Positions 25,303 through 34,337 of a DNA stretch of 64,000 bases are shown one piece after another. The position numbers and the translations under genes were made by a program. Origin of the DNA: a virus. The stretch is taken from positions 1 to 64,000 of the IMG/VR virus record IMGVR_UViG_3300031918_000015; one strand, written 5' to 3'. Each line of letters starts with the position of its first letter. The stretch's first letter is position 1. A model generated the notes under the pieces. It was not told the DNA's origin and searched no databases. It saw only the letters and a list, made by a program, of their open reading frames with translations.

Positions 25303-25600
25303 TTTATTACCTCACTTTTTAATTTATTATTAAATGAGGTATTTTGTTGATAAATGTGAAAATATCCTAAAATCACATCTTAGCTGTATTGCTAATAATA
25401 AATATTCAATTAAATGAGGAAGTCTAATTGTAAAGCACTAACTATCCTAAGAGTGCTACTGGAAATAATTCTAGTTATTTATATTTAGTTTTTACCAAGT
25501 ATCATCACTTGGAACATAGTGTAATAAAACACCAATAAAATCACACATTTTTATAAAAACTGTAGGAGGTTGTTATATTTATATATGTGATTTTATTGCT
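25303..25600 (-). ncRNA. Structured leader or small RNA upstream of AntA
   Basis: About 300 bases between a near copy of the dispersed motif (25612) and the antirepressor start contain several perfect helices: 25533-25545 with 25586-25598 (13 bp), 25495-25500 with 25507-25512, and 25354-25359 with 25373-25378. A helix covers the ribosome site (25309-25317 with 25332-25340). The loop of the 13-bp helix reads CCTCCTACA on the transcribed strand, a C-rich sequence able to pair with ribosome sites. There is no open frame with a ribosome site. It could be a cis-acting leader or a trans-acting small RNA. Confidence 0.55.
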
Positions 25601-25627
25601 ACTTTATTTTATTAATTTATTTTTAAA

Positions 25628-26436
25628 ATCCCTATCCGTATGGTTATGTCCACTAATTCTATAGGGTAATACTCTTGTACTTCGAGTATCATATAATCGG
25701 AAGCTTTTCCAGTTAACGAATAGCTATCGCATTTCCTTAATCCTGTCTTAGAAATTTTCTGATAGTAGGTTTTTAATATAGACTATTACATATATCTACG
25801 GAAGAATTACCTATGTCAACTCCCTAATCACTGGCGTAAAGCCTATCTTCAACATCTAATTAATCTAGAGTGACTAATTAGTCTCGATGGTACAACTAAA
25901 ACGTCTCCATCTATTCAATCCAATCAACCATTTATTAAACGCATATTGACCAGCGTTTTGTATCATATGTTTTCTTTCAGATTATCAATCCTATTCAAGT
26001 TTTGGTAAACATAAAACCATTATAAAGCAAAGTTAAATACCTAATCTTGAAACGACATTTACTTTATTGCTTAATAGATACACTTGTTATCTATTCCGTT
26101 TTTGGCATGCTACGATAACATCTAAATAAAAATAGATTTAACGTCCCTATCGGACTAATGGTAAGCGTTCACTATTATTTTTTATACAGGGGTGTGACCG
26201 AATTAATCATTATAATTTCCTCAGCTAGTGAGCCTGTTTTCTAACCTTGCCTTGAATATTATTTTAACGTCCCCTCAAGGAGTACCGAGTAACTGAAAAT
26301 TACTCTGGGGAATGAGTGTTAGTCCTCATATATTATTTAAACCCATAGATAAATATAAAATATTACAAGGTTATAGATATTTCTCACGACTTCTCTGTAA
26401 CATCTATAAGGTTCTCGTTAATATCAATTAGTTGTT
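25628..26436 (-). ncRNA. Large structured non-coding RNA, about 0.8 kb
   Basis: No coding frame with a ribosome site runs through this 0.8-kb stretch, and its base composition is visibly less AT-rich than the intergenic DNA. On the minus strand it starts after a motif copy (26441) and ends in a hairpin (25630-25635 with 25661-25666). Perfect stems include 26371-26378/26402-26409, 26366-26370/26245-26249, 26287-26292/26300-26305, 26250-26255/26275-26280, 26073-26080/26088-26095, 25937-25942/25953-25958, 25856-25862/25875-25881 and 25669-25674/25684-25689. GGGACGTTA occurs twice and GGAGACGTTT once. Size and setting resemble the phage-borne GOLLD and ROOL RNA classes, but I cannot assign it to either. 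Confidence 0.65.
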
Positions 26437-26474
26437 TTAATTTATTTTATAGTCAAATCTTTCTCAAGTATCTG

Positions 26475-26600
26475 CTATTCGACTTCATCAAATTCTTTAC
26501 ATTTATCAATTGTAATTTCTACACCACTTCTTTCAAGTTTTAATATGTACTCTTTATACATTATACAAACTCTTTCATGTTGACAGTTATCACATTTCAT
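26475..26600 (-). CDS. Small Cys-rich protein (41 residues)
   Basis: This reading frame encodes MKCDNCQHERVCIMYKEY and continues to FDEVE. CxxC plus two further Cys suggest a zinc-binding mini-protein, of a kind common in clostridial phages. The ATG begins two bases after the stop of the preceding zinc-ribbon gene, with AAGGC as a weak ribosome site, so translation is likely coupled. Confidence 0.55.
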   Translation of the reverse strand: MKCDNCQHERVCIMYKEYILKLERSGVEITIDKCKEFDEVE

Positions 26601-26601
26601 A

Positions 26602-26937
26602 TTATTTGCCTTCTTCCATGCAGAATGTATTCTCACACTCATTGCATGTTATATCAAGTCCTTCAAACTTAGATTTAATTTCTTTTCCACAACCACATAC
26701 ATATTTAAATATAGGTTGTTTTTCTTTTTCTTTAGGCTCTTTAAATTTCTTAATATTAATTGAGATTGTATCTTCTTCCTCTAATGTAGCTAATAATTCT
26801 TTTACCTCAGCAGTTACATTAATTTCTGTTTCTACTAATTCATTTTCCTCATTCTCAACTTTTATAGTTCCCTTTAATTCACCATCTTTATATTCTACTT
26901 TAATGCCTTTATAATCTACTTTTAATGCTTTAGCCAT
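26602..26937 (-). CDS. Zinc-ribbon protein with beta-rich N-terminus
   Basis: This 111-residue protein has an N-terminal repeat-like beta region (GIKVEYKDGELKGTIKVEN) and a C-terminal zinc ribbon (VCGCGKEI...CNECENTFC). The start follows AAAAGGAGATAG. It sits immediately downstream of the beta-CASP nuclease gene and may be its partner. No specific function is known. Confidence 0.6.
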   Translation of the reverse strand: MAKALKVDYKGIKVEYKDGELKGTIKVENEENELVETEINVTAEVKELLATLEEEDTISINIKKFKEPKEKEKQPIFKYVCGCGKEIKSKFEGLDITCNECENTFCMEEGK

Positions 26938-26969
26938 TATTTCTATCTCCTTTTATTTTATTAATTTAT

Positions 26970-28451
26970 TTACAAAGTTATTTGCATATCCTTATATGAT
27001 GAAATAACTTTTGTTGTCCTGTTCATTTTGCTCAATTCTATTTCAGATAATTTCTTTAATTCTTCTTTTGCGTCACTACTTCCATGTTGCAATACTACTT
27101 TTTGACAATCACACTGCTTAATATAGTTTACAATATCTTTTTGTGATGCGTGGCTACTGAATGAATAGTATCTTTTCACAATACATCTCTTTTTTAATGT
27201 TCTACCATCAACAATAACTGTATCTGTACTATTATCTAATAATTGACCACCTATTGTATTAGGAGAACAATATCCACAAAATAATATTCCATTATGAGAA
27301 TCTTGTAACATTTGATTAACAAATAGATTACTAAAACCTCCTGATATCATCCCACTTGAACTTAGTACTAGGTAACTTTTTGGTTTAGAATTAACAAAAG
27401 CTTCACAACTCTTATTATCATTTATAAATTTAAAAGCTTTCCAAGTCATAACTTCATCCCAATAAGCCAAATCTTCATTATCTAAAACCTCATACATTTT
27501 GTCATTTATTTTTTTACCTAGATTAGTTGCTATTATAATTGGTTTAGACATATCCCATCTATCTTTAAACGTATCATATAGCCAACTCATCATATTACTA
27601 AGTCTAGATAAGGCAAAACATGGTATCATACACGAATGATTATAATTTACAAATCCTAGTATATCTTTTTCTAATTGTTTTCTTTCTTCTATACAAGTTC
27701 TCTTGTTGAAATTTCTATCTCCTAATCCATATGTACTTTCTATAAATAGAATATTTGAATTAGATACTGGAATTGTTGGTTCTGTAAAATATGTATATGA
27801 GTAATTATCTGTATTTCCTAAATCACTTGTAATACAAATCTTTTTTACAATATTTGTTCCAAATTTCTTTATAAAAATTTCTAATTGTGTCGAACCAATA
27901 ATATGTGAGTTATTTGTAAATCTAAAAGACAAATAGTCATCTAAATGATATATATTATCCAATTCATAAACGTCCATCATACTCATTACATTATCTAAAT
28001 CTTTTTCTTCAAATAATTCTTTTACTTTCCCTTTGATTTTCTTTTTAAATTTATCTTTATTTTCTCTTAAATACTCGCAATTTTTCACATGAATTTTAAT
28101 GCAATCTTTTAACATTGGTTTAGATAATATTGAATTAGTCTTTGTAGTTATTATCCTACCTTTAAATCCCATTGAAGATAATGCTGGAAACAATCCAATA
28201 TGATCACAATGTAAATGAAGCATAAAACAATAATCTGACTCTTTAATAGGAATATTATTTAACATTTCCTTATTTAGTATATATTCGTCAGCCATATCGT
28301 TATTTTGTATCATTCCTAATTCGACCAAAACACATTTTCTACCTATATCTGATAAATATGAAATGCTTAAATTACTGCCTACTACTTCTTCGGCTTGATT
28401 TCCATTTAGACTTATTACAATTTCATTTTCTTTATTCTTTTTTCCTCCCAT
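26970..28451 (-). CDS. Metallo-beta-lactamase/beta-CASP ribonuclease (CPSF/RNase J-like)
   Basis: This 493-residue protein shows the MBL metal motif HLHCDH (residues 79-84), H182 in NNSHIIGST, D209 in ITSDLGN, then the beta-CASP region: ESTYG (237-241), PCFALSR (about 276), SSSGMISGG (363-371), FSSHASQ (H433) and VLQHGSSD (H455). This order is that of CPSF73/Ysh1-type and RNase J-type nucleases, which cut or trim RNA 3' or 5' ends. A phage copy near a phage RNA polymerase suggests processing or selective decay of transcripts. DNA nuclease activity is an alternative. The start follows GAGGGAGAATT. Confidence 0.85.
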   Translation of the reverse strand: MGGKKNKENEIVISLNGNQAEEVVGSNLSISYLSDIGRKCVLVELGMIQNNDMADEYILNKEMLNNIPIKESDYCFMLHLHCDHIGLFPALSSMGFKGRIITTKTNSILSKPMLKDCIKIHVKNCEYLRENKDKFKKKIKGKVKELFEEKDLDNVMSMMDVYELDNIYHLDDYLSFRFTNNSHIIGSTQLEIFIKKFGTNIVKKICITSDLGNTDNYSYTYFTEPTIPVSNSNILFIESTYGLGDRNFNKRTCIEERKQLEKDILGFVNYNHSCMIPCFALSRLSNMMSWLYDTFKDRWDMSKPIIIATNLGKKINDKMYEVLDNEDLAYWDEVMTWKAFKFINDNKSCEAFVNSKPKSYLVLSSSGMISGGFSNLFVNQMLQDSHNGILFCGYCSPNTIGGQLLDNSTDTVIVDGRTLKKRCIVKRYYSFSSHASQKDIVNYIKQCDCQKVVLQHGSSDAKEELKKLSEIELSKMNRTTKVISSYKDMQITL

Positions 28452-28552
28452 AATTCTCCCTCAAACCCTCCACCGATATATACGGTATATATTTTTGTTT
28501 ATATTAACTAACAACCTATACATTAATATAAGTTCTATGATTAATACAAAAT

Positions 28553-28586
28553 AGAAGGACTGAATTATTTCTAATCTAGTCCTTCT
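28553..28586 (-). terminator. Terminator after HU gene
   Basis: AGAAGGACT (28553-28561) and AGTCCTTCT (28578-28586) form a perfect 9-bp stem directly after the HU stop. On the minus strand it is followed by ATTTTG. Confidence 0.65.
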
Positions 28587-28598
28587 CAAATGTCTTTA

Positions 28599-28910
28599 TT
28601 ATTCTGCTTTACCCAAAGCCTTAGTTGCTTTAATTGTTACTTTATCAAATGCCGGATAATCCTTGGCATCAATATTGATAGCTTCCTTGGTTCTAGGATT
28701 TCTTCCTACTCTAGCATCTGTATGCTTAGCTTCCATATGCTTCTTTTCTACTTCTAAATATGAACCAATTTTAGCTTTATCTCCTACTTCTAATTTTTCT
28801 ACTACTGCTTTAATAATTTTATCAAATTCAGTAAATTTACCTTCTGTTTCCTTTTTGCTTTCTAGTCCTAATGTTTCCTTAATTACTTCAATTACTTGTT
28901 CTTTCTTCAT
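28599..28910 (-). CDS. HU/IHF-family DNA-binding protein
   Basis: This 103-residue protein has the HU layout: helical N-terminus (MKKEQVIEVIKETLGLESKK), KIGSYLEVEKK, and the DNA-binding arm ARVGRNPRTKEAINI (HU consensus R-G-R-N-P-x-T-x-E). It bends and compacts DNA, and on phages and plasmids it supports replication and packaging. The start follows GAGGAG. A perfect copy of the dispersed motif lies about 110 bases upstream (29013-29022). Confidence 0.85.
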   Translation of the reverse strand: MKKEQVIEVIKETLGLESKKETEGKFTEFDKIIKAVVEKLEVGDKAKIGSYLEVEKKHMEAKHTDARVGRNPRTKEAINIDAKDYPAFDKVTIKATKALGKAE

Positions 28911-29274
28911 TTTAAAATCTCCTCTTTCTTCTCTCTAATTTTTTTTATTTATAACCCTTAATAGGGATATTTACTAATTGTTAAAACTGTAAGTTTATTA
29001 GTTTTTATACTTCTATTAATTTATTTTCAATTACATTTCTTTTACTCTTTCTCTCTAATGAACGCCAGTTATCTGTTATATAACCGAACGTCCATTTAGG
29101 AGAGAGAAAAGTTAAATAAATAAAGGGGTAAAATGAAATGTTTATGAAAAATTAAAAAATATATAGTGTTTCGCCTATGTTTCAAGGCGTTGGTATAATA
29201 AAGCTAATTAAAGCTATAATATCTTTTTGTTTTTATAAGTGTTGGGAGAATACACTTATACGGTCTTAGATTTT

Positions 29275-29367
29275 TCAACTATTAAAATGTTTTTCTTTCT
29301 CCCTATAATCCCGAAGTTTCGTATTATATGTATATCTGTTAACCCTAGTAATACCAACGTCTGACAT
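29275..29367 (-). CDS. Short ORF beginning MSDVGIT (30 residues)
   Basis: The frame encodes MSDVGITRVNRYTYNTKLRD and ends HFNS. Its first 27 bases match a sequence at 48876-48902 that would encode MSDVGITGV. The ribosome site is weak (AGAAG), so coding is doubtful; the shared part may be a DNA or RNA element. Confidence 0.3.
   Translation of the reverse strand: MSDVGITRVNRYTYNTKLRDYREKEKHFNS
29342..29367 (-). repeat. 27-base repeat, first copy
   Basis: ATGTCAGACGTTGGTATTAC followed by TAGGGTT on the minus strand is repeated at 48876-48902 on the plus strand with one difference. Confidence 0.7.
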
Positions 29368-29421
29368 CATTTATTCTTCTATTAATTTATTTAAAGTGTG
29401 GAAATTTGTGATATTTTTTGA

Positions 29422-32400
29422 TTAAATATCCCTAGTTGTTTTCTTTTTCCCAAAGCACATTCCATATAACTCTATATCTTCTCCATCACATAGTATTTCT
29501 ATTTCTTCTTGTTGAATCCTAAACATTTCAAGGAACATTTCTCTATGACTAGAATATAGCACACTTAATGCAACTCTTCCTATGTTACTATATTTTCCTT
29601 CCTTAATTTGTTTTAAAATTGATATCAAAGTTACAAACTTTATTTTAAAAGTAGATAGTTTATTTATTAATTCGACTCTATACTGGATAGTTTTAAAATA
29701 TTTATCTTCACCTGTTAAATTGGTATTACACCATAATGCTCTAGTTTTTTTATCGCTATCTATTATTAAACCCATGATTCTATCTATCTGCTTTCTGTCT
29801 GCATCACTTATATGCTTTAATATTTCTTTATATTTATTAGTTAATAAATCTAGTATATTAGTAATATTATCTTTATTGTCAACTCGTCTATCAATTTTTC
29901 TATATGTAAATTTATCTATTTCCGTTTCCAAATAATCCATTGTTGTTTCGTAATGATGATATTTTTCCTTCTCCATAGAAGAAATTGCTTTATCTATTAT
30001 CTCTTTAATTACTTTATTGTTTTCTTTCTTCTTGATAATAATATCATCCGTATCACTAATTTTATCTATTTTTTCATATGGAGTGTTTTTTAATATCTTT
30101 TCTTTTATCTTGTTTTTTTTATCTTGATATGTTTTTTTTGCTGTATATTTAAAGAAATTAGGTAATTTAATATTATTATATTTTTCTTTTATTTTATTTA
30201 ATTCAGATTCATTATCTATATCAAATTCTTTTTTTGCTTTATCTATTTCTATACAAGACATTATATTTAACGTTGATATATCAATGAATACATCATCTAT
30301 CTGTTCTTGTAATTTTTGTTTTATACTTTTATCCTTTGTTTTTTTTATTTTAAATCTAATGTCATTTAAATGACTTTCTAATATTTGTGCTTGATTTATT
30401 ATTTGTCCTATAAAATTCTTGCTAGTTTTCACATCTAAATCACATTTATCTTCATTAGTATAATATCTAGGAGTCTTCTTTCCAATCACACAATTTACTG
30501 ATACAGGATAATCTTTGGAATGTCTTTCTGCAATTTCAATAAGTTTTTCATTATCACTAAGAAGCATTTGGTCACTATCATAATCTGCTGATGATAATTT
30601 TTCTAAGTTATTCTCTTCTATTGCATTTATATGTACTATTTGTTTACTACTATTAAAATATTTATCTATTTCATTATATATAGTGTTTTTAGAAACGAAT
30701 ATACAACTAGGAGAAGGGTGAGGACTCCTTGATCCTATAAGTTTCACTTCTTCAAAGTTATTGCAGTATATTGTTCCTTTTTTGATAATTGAACCATCTT
30801 TAATGTTCCATTTTCCACAAGAACCTTTTAACATTTCTATTCCATTTCCACATAATACACTATAATTACCATGAATTAAAATATGTCCTAGTCTAGCATT
30901 ATCTTTATATGCCCTTATAACATCTTTCTGAAAATTAATAAATTCAGTAGTAAATTTAATTTTATCATTTAATGTTAATAGAGTATACATCATATCTTTT
31001 GTATGATTATCTTTATTTATATTTAAATGATCTTCATTATAAAATCCTTCTATTTCTCTATTCATAATCTCTTCATCTGACAATTTGCATTCTTCATTTT
31101 GTTCTATTTGCATTTTTAAATGTTTTCTTAATACAGCCATATCATTTTTTAATAAACTAACATATTCTTTTGTTTCTTTTAATATTTCCGAGATATCTTT
31201 TTTATTGCAATTAAGAGAGTTTAACAACTGATAATGTGTTTGAACTAGTTCTCCATCAAAATAATGTGTTGGTTTATCATACTTAACTATCCCCCATTTT
31301 TCATCCATATTATTTAAATAATTTTCAATTAAACCGAATTTATAATATTTTAGACTAGACGGAGTTGTTATTAATAATATATCTTCAACTTTTTTAGCTT
31401 TTGTATAAAGATAATATTCACTATTTTTTATATCTTCCATTGTTATATTGTAATCTTTATAATTTTTTTGGATTTCTGTGTTAAAGGCACAAGTTTTTAT
31501 CATTTGATTTCTTAACAATAACATTCCCTTATTCTTATATTTATCACCAAACAAACTACTATCTGCCAAGCTTTCTCCATCCCAAATTTTATTAATTACA
31601 TCAGTATATTTTTTTGTTGTGCATAATACTGCTTTTCCATCCTTATCTATTACTTGTTCAGTAACCATACATTCTTCTCTTATTTTTGATTCTTCATCTT
31701 TAAGTATTAATATATTTTCTGGTTTTATATTAATAGTATCTATCATAGAACTTAATGTTAAACTTATATATGCTTCATAACTAGCTAAATCAATTTCATC
31801 TCCATCTTTTATACATAAGTCCATCATAGTCCAATCCATCATAGGTTTATATAAATCTTCTCTAATAAATAAACATTTTCCAACTCTACTAGAACCACTA
31901 GAACGTTTATATCTAACCATATGAGATTTTTTACCTTGACTATCTATAATATCAAATCCATTTTTGTATAATTCTTTTCTGATTTGTTCTGTATTTTGTA
32001 TATCATTTTTTTTCTGCTCTTTTAGTTTTTTTACCTTATCTCTCTTTTCTTCAATAATATTTTGTTGTCTTTTATATAATTCAATATATAATTGTTGCTC
32101 CTGTGTAAGATTAGTTTTATATTCTCCTTTATGTTTACATTGTCTTAATGATACTCCTTGTTTTCTAAGTTCTACTAACTTTAATTCTATTTCTTTATTC
32201 GTTTTACTTAATCCTAGTAATTGTTCATTAAATCCATTTATTTCTTCTGATTCTTTTATTGCACATTTAAATTTTACGCTTATTATAGCGTCTGAATATT
32301 GTTTACCATCAATCATATAAAAAGGCTTGGACATATCTTTGTTAATTTTTATTTCATTCATTTTTACTGAATCAAAACACCAATCCATAGTTGCATTCCA

Positions 32401-32541
32401 TATGTTTTTTCTATGCTCTTTTTCTTTTTTATCTGTAAACATTGTTCTATAACCACTTTTCTTTGATAATACAAAGTCCTTACCTTCTCTTTGAATTATA
32501 TTTATACCTTCTCCAACTTTTAGTTCTTTTATGATTTTCAT
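29422..32541 (-). CDS. Single-chain two-barrel RNA polymerase (YonO-like)
   Basis: In this 1039-residue protein the motif SSADYDSDQMLLSDN (D653, D655, D657) matches the catalytic NADFDGDQM loop of multisubunit RNA polymerases and the DxDxD motif of single-chain relatives (SPbeta YonO, QDE-1). Upstream, GSRSPHPSPSCIFV (about 603-616) matches the R-x-P-x-L-H region, preceded by LGHILIHGNYSVLCGN as in that fold. Long charged helical regions (130-205, 470-530, 750-900) surround the barrels. YonO transcribes the SPbeta late genes without a sigma factor; the same role is inferred here. The start follows GAAAGGAG, with a near copy of the dispersed motif just before it. Confidence 0.8.
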   Translation of the reverse strand: MKIIKELKVGEGINIIQREGKDFVLSKKSGYRTMFTDKKEKEHRKNIWNATMDWCFDSVKMNEIKINKDMSKPFYMIDGKQYSDAIISVKFKCAIKESEEINGFNEQLLGLSKTNKEIELKLVELRKQGVSLRQCKHKGEYKTNLTQEQQLYIELYKRQQNIIEEKRDKVKKLKEQKKNDIQNTEQIRKELYKNGFDIIDSQGKKSHMVRYKRSSGSSRVGKCLFIREDLYKPMMDWTMMDLCIKDGDEIDLASYEAYISLTLSSMIDTINIKPENILILKDEESKIREECMVTEQVIDKDGKAVLCTTKKYTDVINKIWDGESLADSSLFGDKYKNKGMLLLRNQMIKTCAFNTEIQKNYKDYNITMEDIKNSEYYLYTKAKKVEDILLITTPSSLKYYKFGLIENYLNNMDEKWGIVKYDKPTHYFDGELVQTHYQLLNSLNCNKKDISEILKETKEYVSLLKNDMAVLRKHLKMQIEQNEECKLSDEEIMNREIEGFYNEDHLNINKDNHTKDMMYTLLTLNDKIKFTTEFINFQKDVIRAYKDNARLGHILIHGNYSVLCGNGIEMLKGSCGKWNIKDGSIIKKGTIYCNNFEEVKLIGSRSPHPSPSCIFVSKNTIYNEIDKYFNSSKQIVHINAIEENNLEKLSSADYDSDQMLLSDNEKLIEIAERHSKDYPVSVNCVIGKKTPRYYTNEDKCDLDVKTSKNFIGQIINQAQILESHLNDIRFKIKKTKDKSIKQKLQEQIDDVFIDISTLNIMSCIEIDKAKKEFDIDNESELNKIKEKYNNIKLPNFFKYTAKKTYQDKKNKIKEKILKNTPYEKIDKISDTDDIIIKKKENNKVIKEIIDKAISSMEKEKYHHYETTMDYLETEIDKFTYRKIDRRVDNKDNITNILDLLTNKYKEILKHISDADRKQIDRIMGLIIDSDKKTRALWCNTNLTGEDKYFKTIQYRVELINKLSTFKIKFVTLISILKQIKEGKYSNIGRVALSVLYSSHREMFLEMFRIQQEEIEILCDGEDIELYGMCFGKKKTTRDI

Positions 32542-32580
32542 AAAATTCTCCTTTCGATATTTGTATTAGATTGCATTAAT

Positions 32581-32754
32581 TTATTTTTCTTCTTTTTGTA
32601 TTCTTTCAAAATCATTTCTTATTTCGTTGCTATCTTTAAATAGAAATACACTAAACCAAGGTTTATAACTTAGTGGTTGTATATCTTCTAATATGTATCC
32701 TTGGGAGATGAGTTTTAAAGCTATAGATTTTTTAAATACTTTAAATATCTTCAT
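32581..32754 (-). CDS. Small phage protein ahead of the RNA polymerase
   Basis: This 57-residue protein starts MKIFKVFKKSIALKLISQGY after GAGGTGATAATA and continues LEDIQPLSYKPWFSVFLFKD. The pattern (A..L...G......P.....W.VF.F.......F) is a common small clostridial phage family that I cannot name with certainty. It sits between the CoiA-like and RNA polymerase genes on the same strand and overlaps the region just upstream of the polymerase leader. Confidence 0.6.
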   Translation of the reverse strand: MKIFKVFKKSIALKLISQGYILEDIQPLSYKPWFSVFLFKDSNEIRNDFERIQKEEK

Positions 32755-32759
32755 TATTA

Positions 32760-34337
32760 TCACCTCCCATATCTTTCATTTCTTATCTTATCTGAAATAA
32801 AATTCATAATTTCTTTTTGAATATATTCATAATCCTTATTATTAACTAATATTTTTTCATCATTATTTATATCTATAATTTGATTAGTTATGTTTATAAT
32901 TATATCAGTATTTAACATTGATATTTTTACATTGTAATTTTCCTCATTAATACACTTATTATTTATCAATCTATAATAATGATCTTCATTATGTTTTTTC
33001 GGATGCCAACTAGATACCTTAGTATAATAAGTATATTTTATAGCATATACTTTCTTTAATATTATACTGATTTTATCACACATATAATCAAGCTTTAATA
33101 CATTATCTGTTTTTAATACGTCCAATGATTTTCTATAATTGTCTATTTTATCCATTATATTGTTTTTTATATAATCATTGTTTTCATTATAATAATAATT
33201 ATCTAAATTGAGTACATGATTACAATTATAATTTATACTTCCTTTTATTATATTATTTGAATTATATAAGTTTATTGAATAAAAATTATTTGTGTTTTTA
33301 AAGTAATTCCTAATCTCTGTTTCTATATAATTTATACAGGCATTGCATTTAATATAAAGGATTTGATTTTTTATATTCCTTTTAATTCTTTTTATATCAT
33401 AATTTTTTTCAGTTAAATTAACATATTCTTCTATTTTATTTCCACATATACTATATTTACCATAAATTCTATCATAAATTAATCTTGGAATTTCTATTAT
33501 TATTTCATTTATCTCTATATTTAATTCATTTTTTATATAGTCAACATTAAACCTAATATACTCATTCATAATTCTTGTACATTTATTTTTTCTTAGTATA
33601 TTAACTACTATTTCTTGAAGTTCTTTATCTTCAATGACTTGAATTAAATCACTAATTTCTGAAATTTCAACTTCTCCTAGTAAATATCTATTAATATCCT
33701 TCCAAAGCCAGTTTAATTTTTCAATTTGTTCTTTAGGATATTTAGTATTGTTTAACTTTACTTTACCTACTAATTCATAGTAGTCTTTATCTTCTTGTCT
33801 AATATTGAAACATTTTCCTTCATAAAATTTTGCTTCGAACTCTTTTATAATTTTACCTTCAATCATTTCTTTTGTTTCAATCTCTACAACTATATTATTT
33901 AACTCTACCCAAATATCTAAATAATCTTCTATTTTCTTTTTATTGGTATGAGCAACTTCAAAATAAATAGTTTTATTATTCTCAGTTATTATTGTTATAT
34001 CAGGCTTATACACTCCAAATTCAGTTTTATATTCTTGTTCTATTAGTATTTCCTTACAAACAAATTCTCTACTTTCATTATCTAATTTTACAGTAAATTT
34101 ATCTCCTTGTTTTAATAATTCATTTTTAACAAAGAAATGTATCTGAGTTTCCCTACTACATTTACTGACATCTTTGTGTGCTAGATGATGGGCGTTTATA
34201 TCACCTAACTTTGGAATAAGTTTACTTTCACATATAGGGCAACTATATTCCTCATATCTATTATCTTCATTAATTTTGTCTATGGTTACTATATTTCCAT
34301 CTTTATTTCTAGCAAACCAAATATTTATATTATCCAT
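32760..34337 (-). CDS. CoiA-like zinc/PD-(D/E)XK nuclease
   Basis: This 525-residue protein begins with a zinc site (CPICESKLIP...HHLAHKDVSKC, about residues 34-62) followed by a nuclease core (GVYKPDITIITENNKTIYFEVAHTN, about 128-152). This is the layout of CoiA competence-type nucleases: cysteine/histidine finger, then D and E-x-x catalytic residues. The remainder is low-complexity and rich in N, I and Y. Phage copies may act in DNA processing or recombination. The start follows AAGGAGTGAGAG. Confidence 0.7.
   Translation of the reverse strand: MDNINIWFARNKDGNIVTIDKINEDNRYEEYSCPICESKLIPKLGDINAHHLAHKDVSKCSRETQIHFFVKNELLKQGDKFTVKLDNESREFVCKEILIEQEYKTEFGVYKPDITIITENNKTIYFEVAHTNKKKIEDYLDIWVELNNIVVEIETKEMIEGKIIKEFEAKFYEGKCFNIRQEDKDYYELVGKVKLNNTKYPKEQIEKLNWLWKDINRYLLGEVEISEISDLIQVIEDKELQEIVVNILRKNKCTRIMNEYIRFNVDYIKNELNIEINEIIIEIPRLIYDRIYGKYSICGNKIEEYVNLTEKNYDIKRIKRNIKNQILYIKCNACINYIETEIRNYFKNTNNFYSINLYNSNNIIKGSINYNCNHVLNLDNYYYNENNDYIKNNIMDKIDNYRKSLDVLKTDNVLKLDYMCDKISIILKKVYAIKYTYYTKVSSWHPKKHNEDHYYRLINNKCINEENYNVKISMLNTDIIINITNQIIDINNDEKILVNNKDYEYIQKEIMNFISDKIRNERYGR

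Larger units (their letters stand above)
29030..29378 (-). ncRNA. Possible structured RNA between HU and RNA polymerase genes
   Basis: About 350 bases lie between two exact copies of the dispersed motif (29379 and 29013). On the minus strand the region holds TATAAGTGT pairing with ACACTTATA, CGCC pairing with GGCG, and a near-perfect 10-bp inverted repeat CTTTCTCTCT/AGAGAGAAAG around GGTTATATAACAG. Only a short frame (29275-29367) is open. It also has the 27-base repeat shared with 48876. Function unknown. Confidence 0.45.

Noticed and set aside
25540-25600. AGGAGG on the plus strand as ribosome site for a small gene
   Set aside because: The ATG that follows is directly before TGA; the sequence is better explained as the loop of a 13-bp hairpin on the minus strand.
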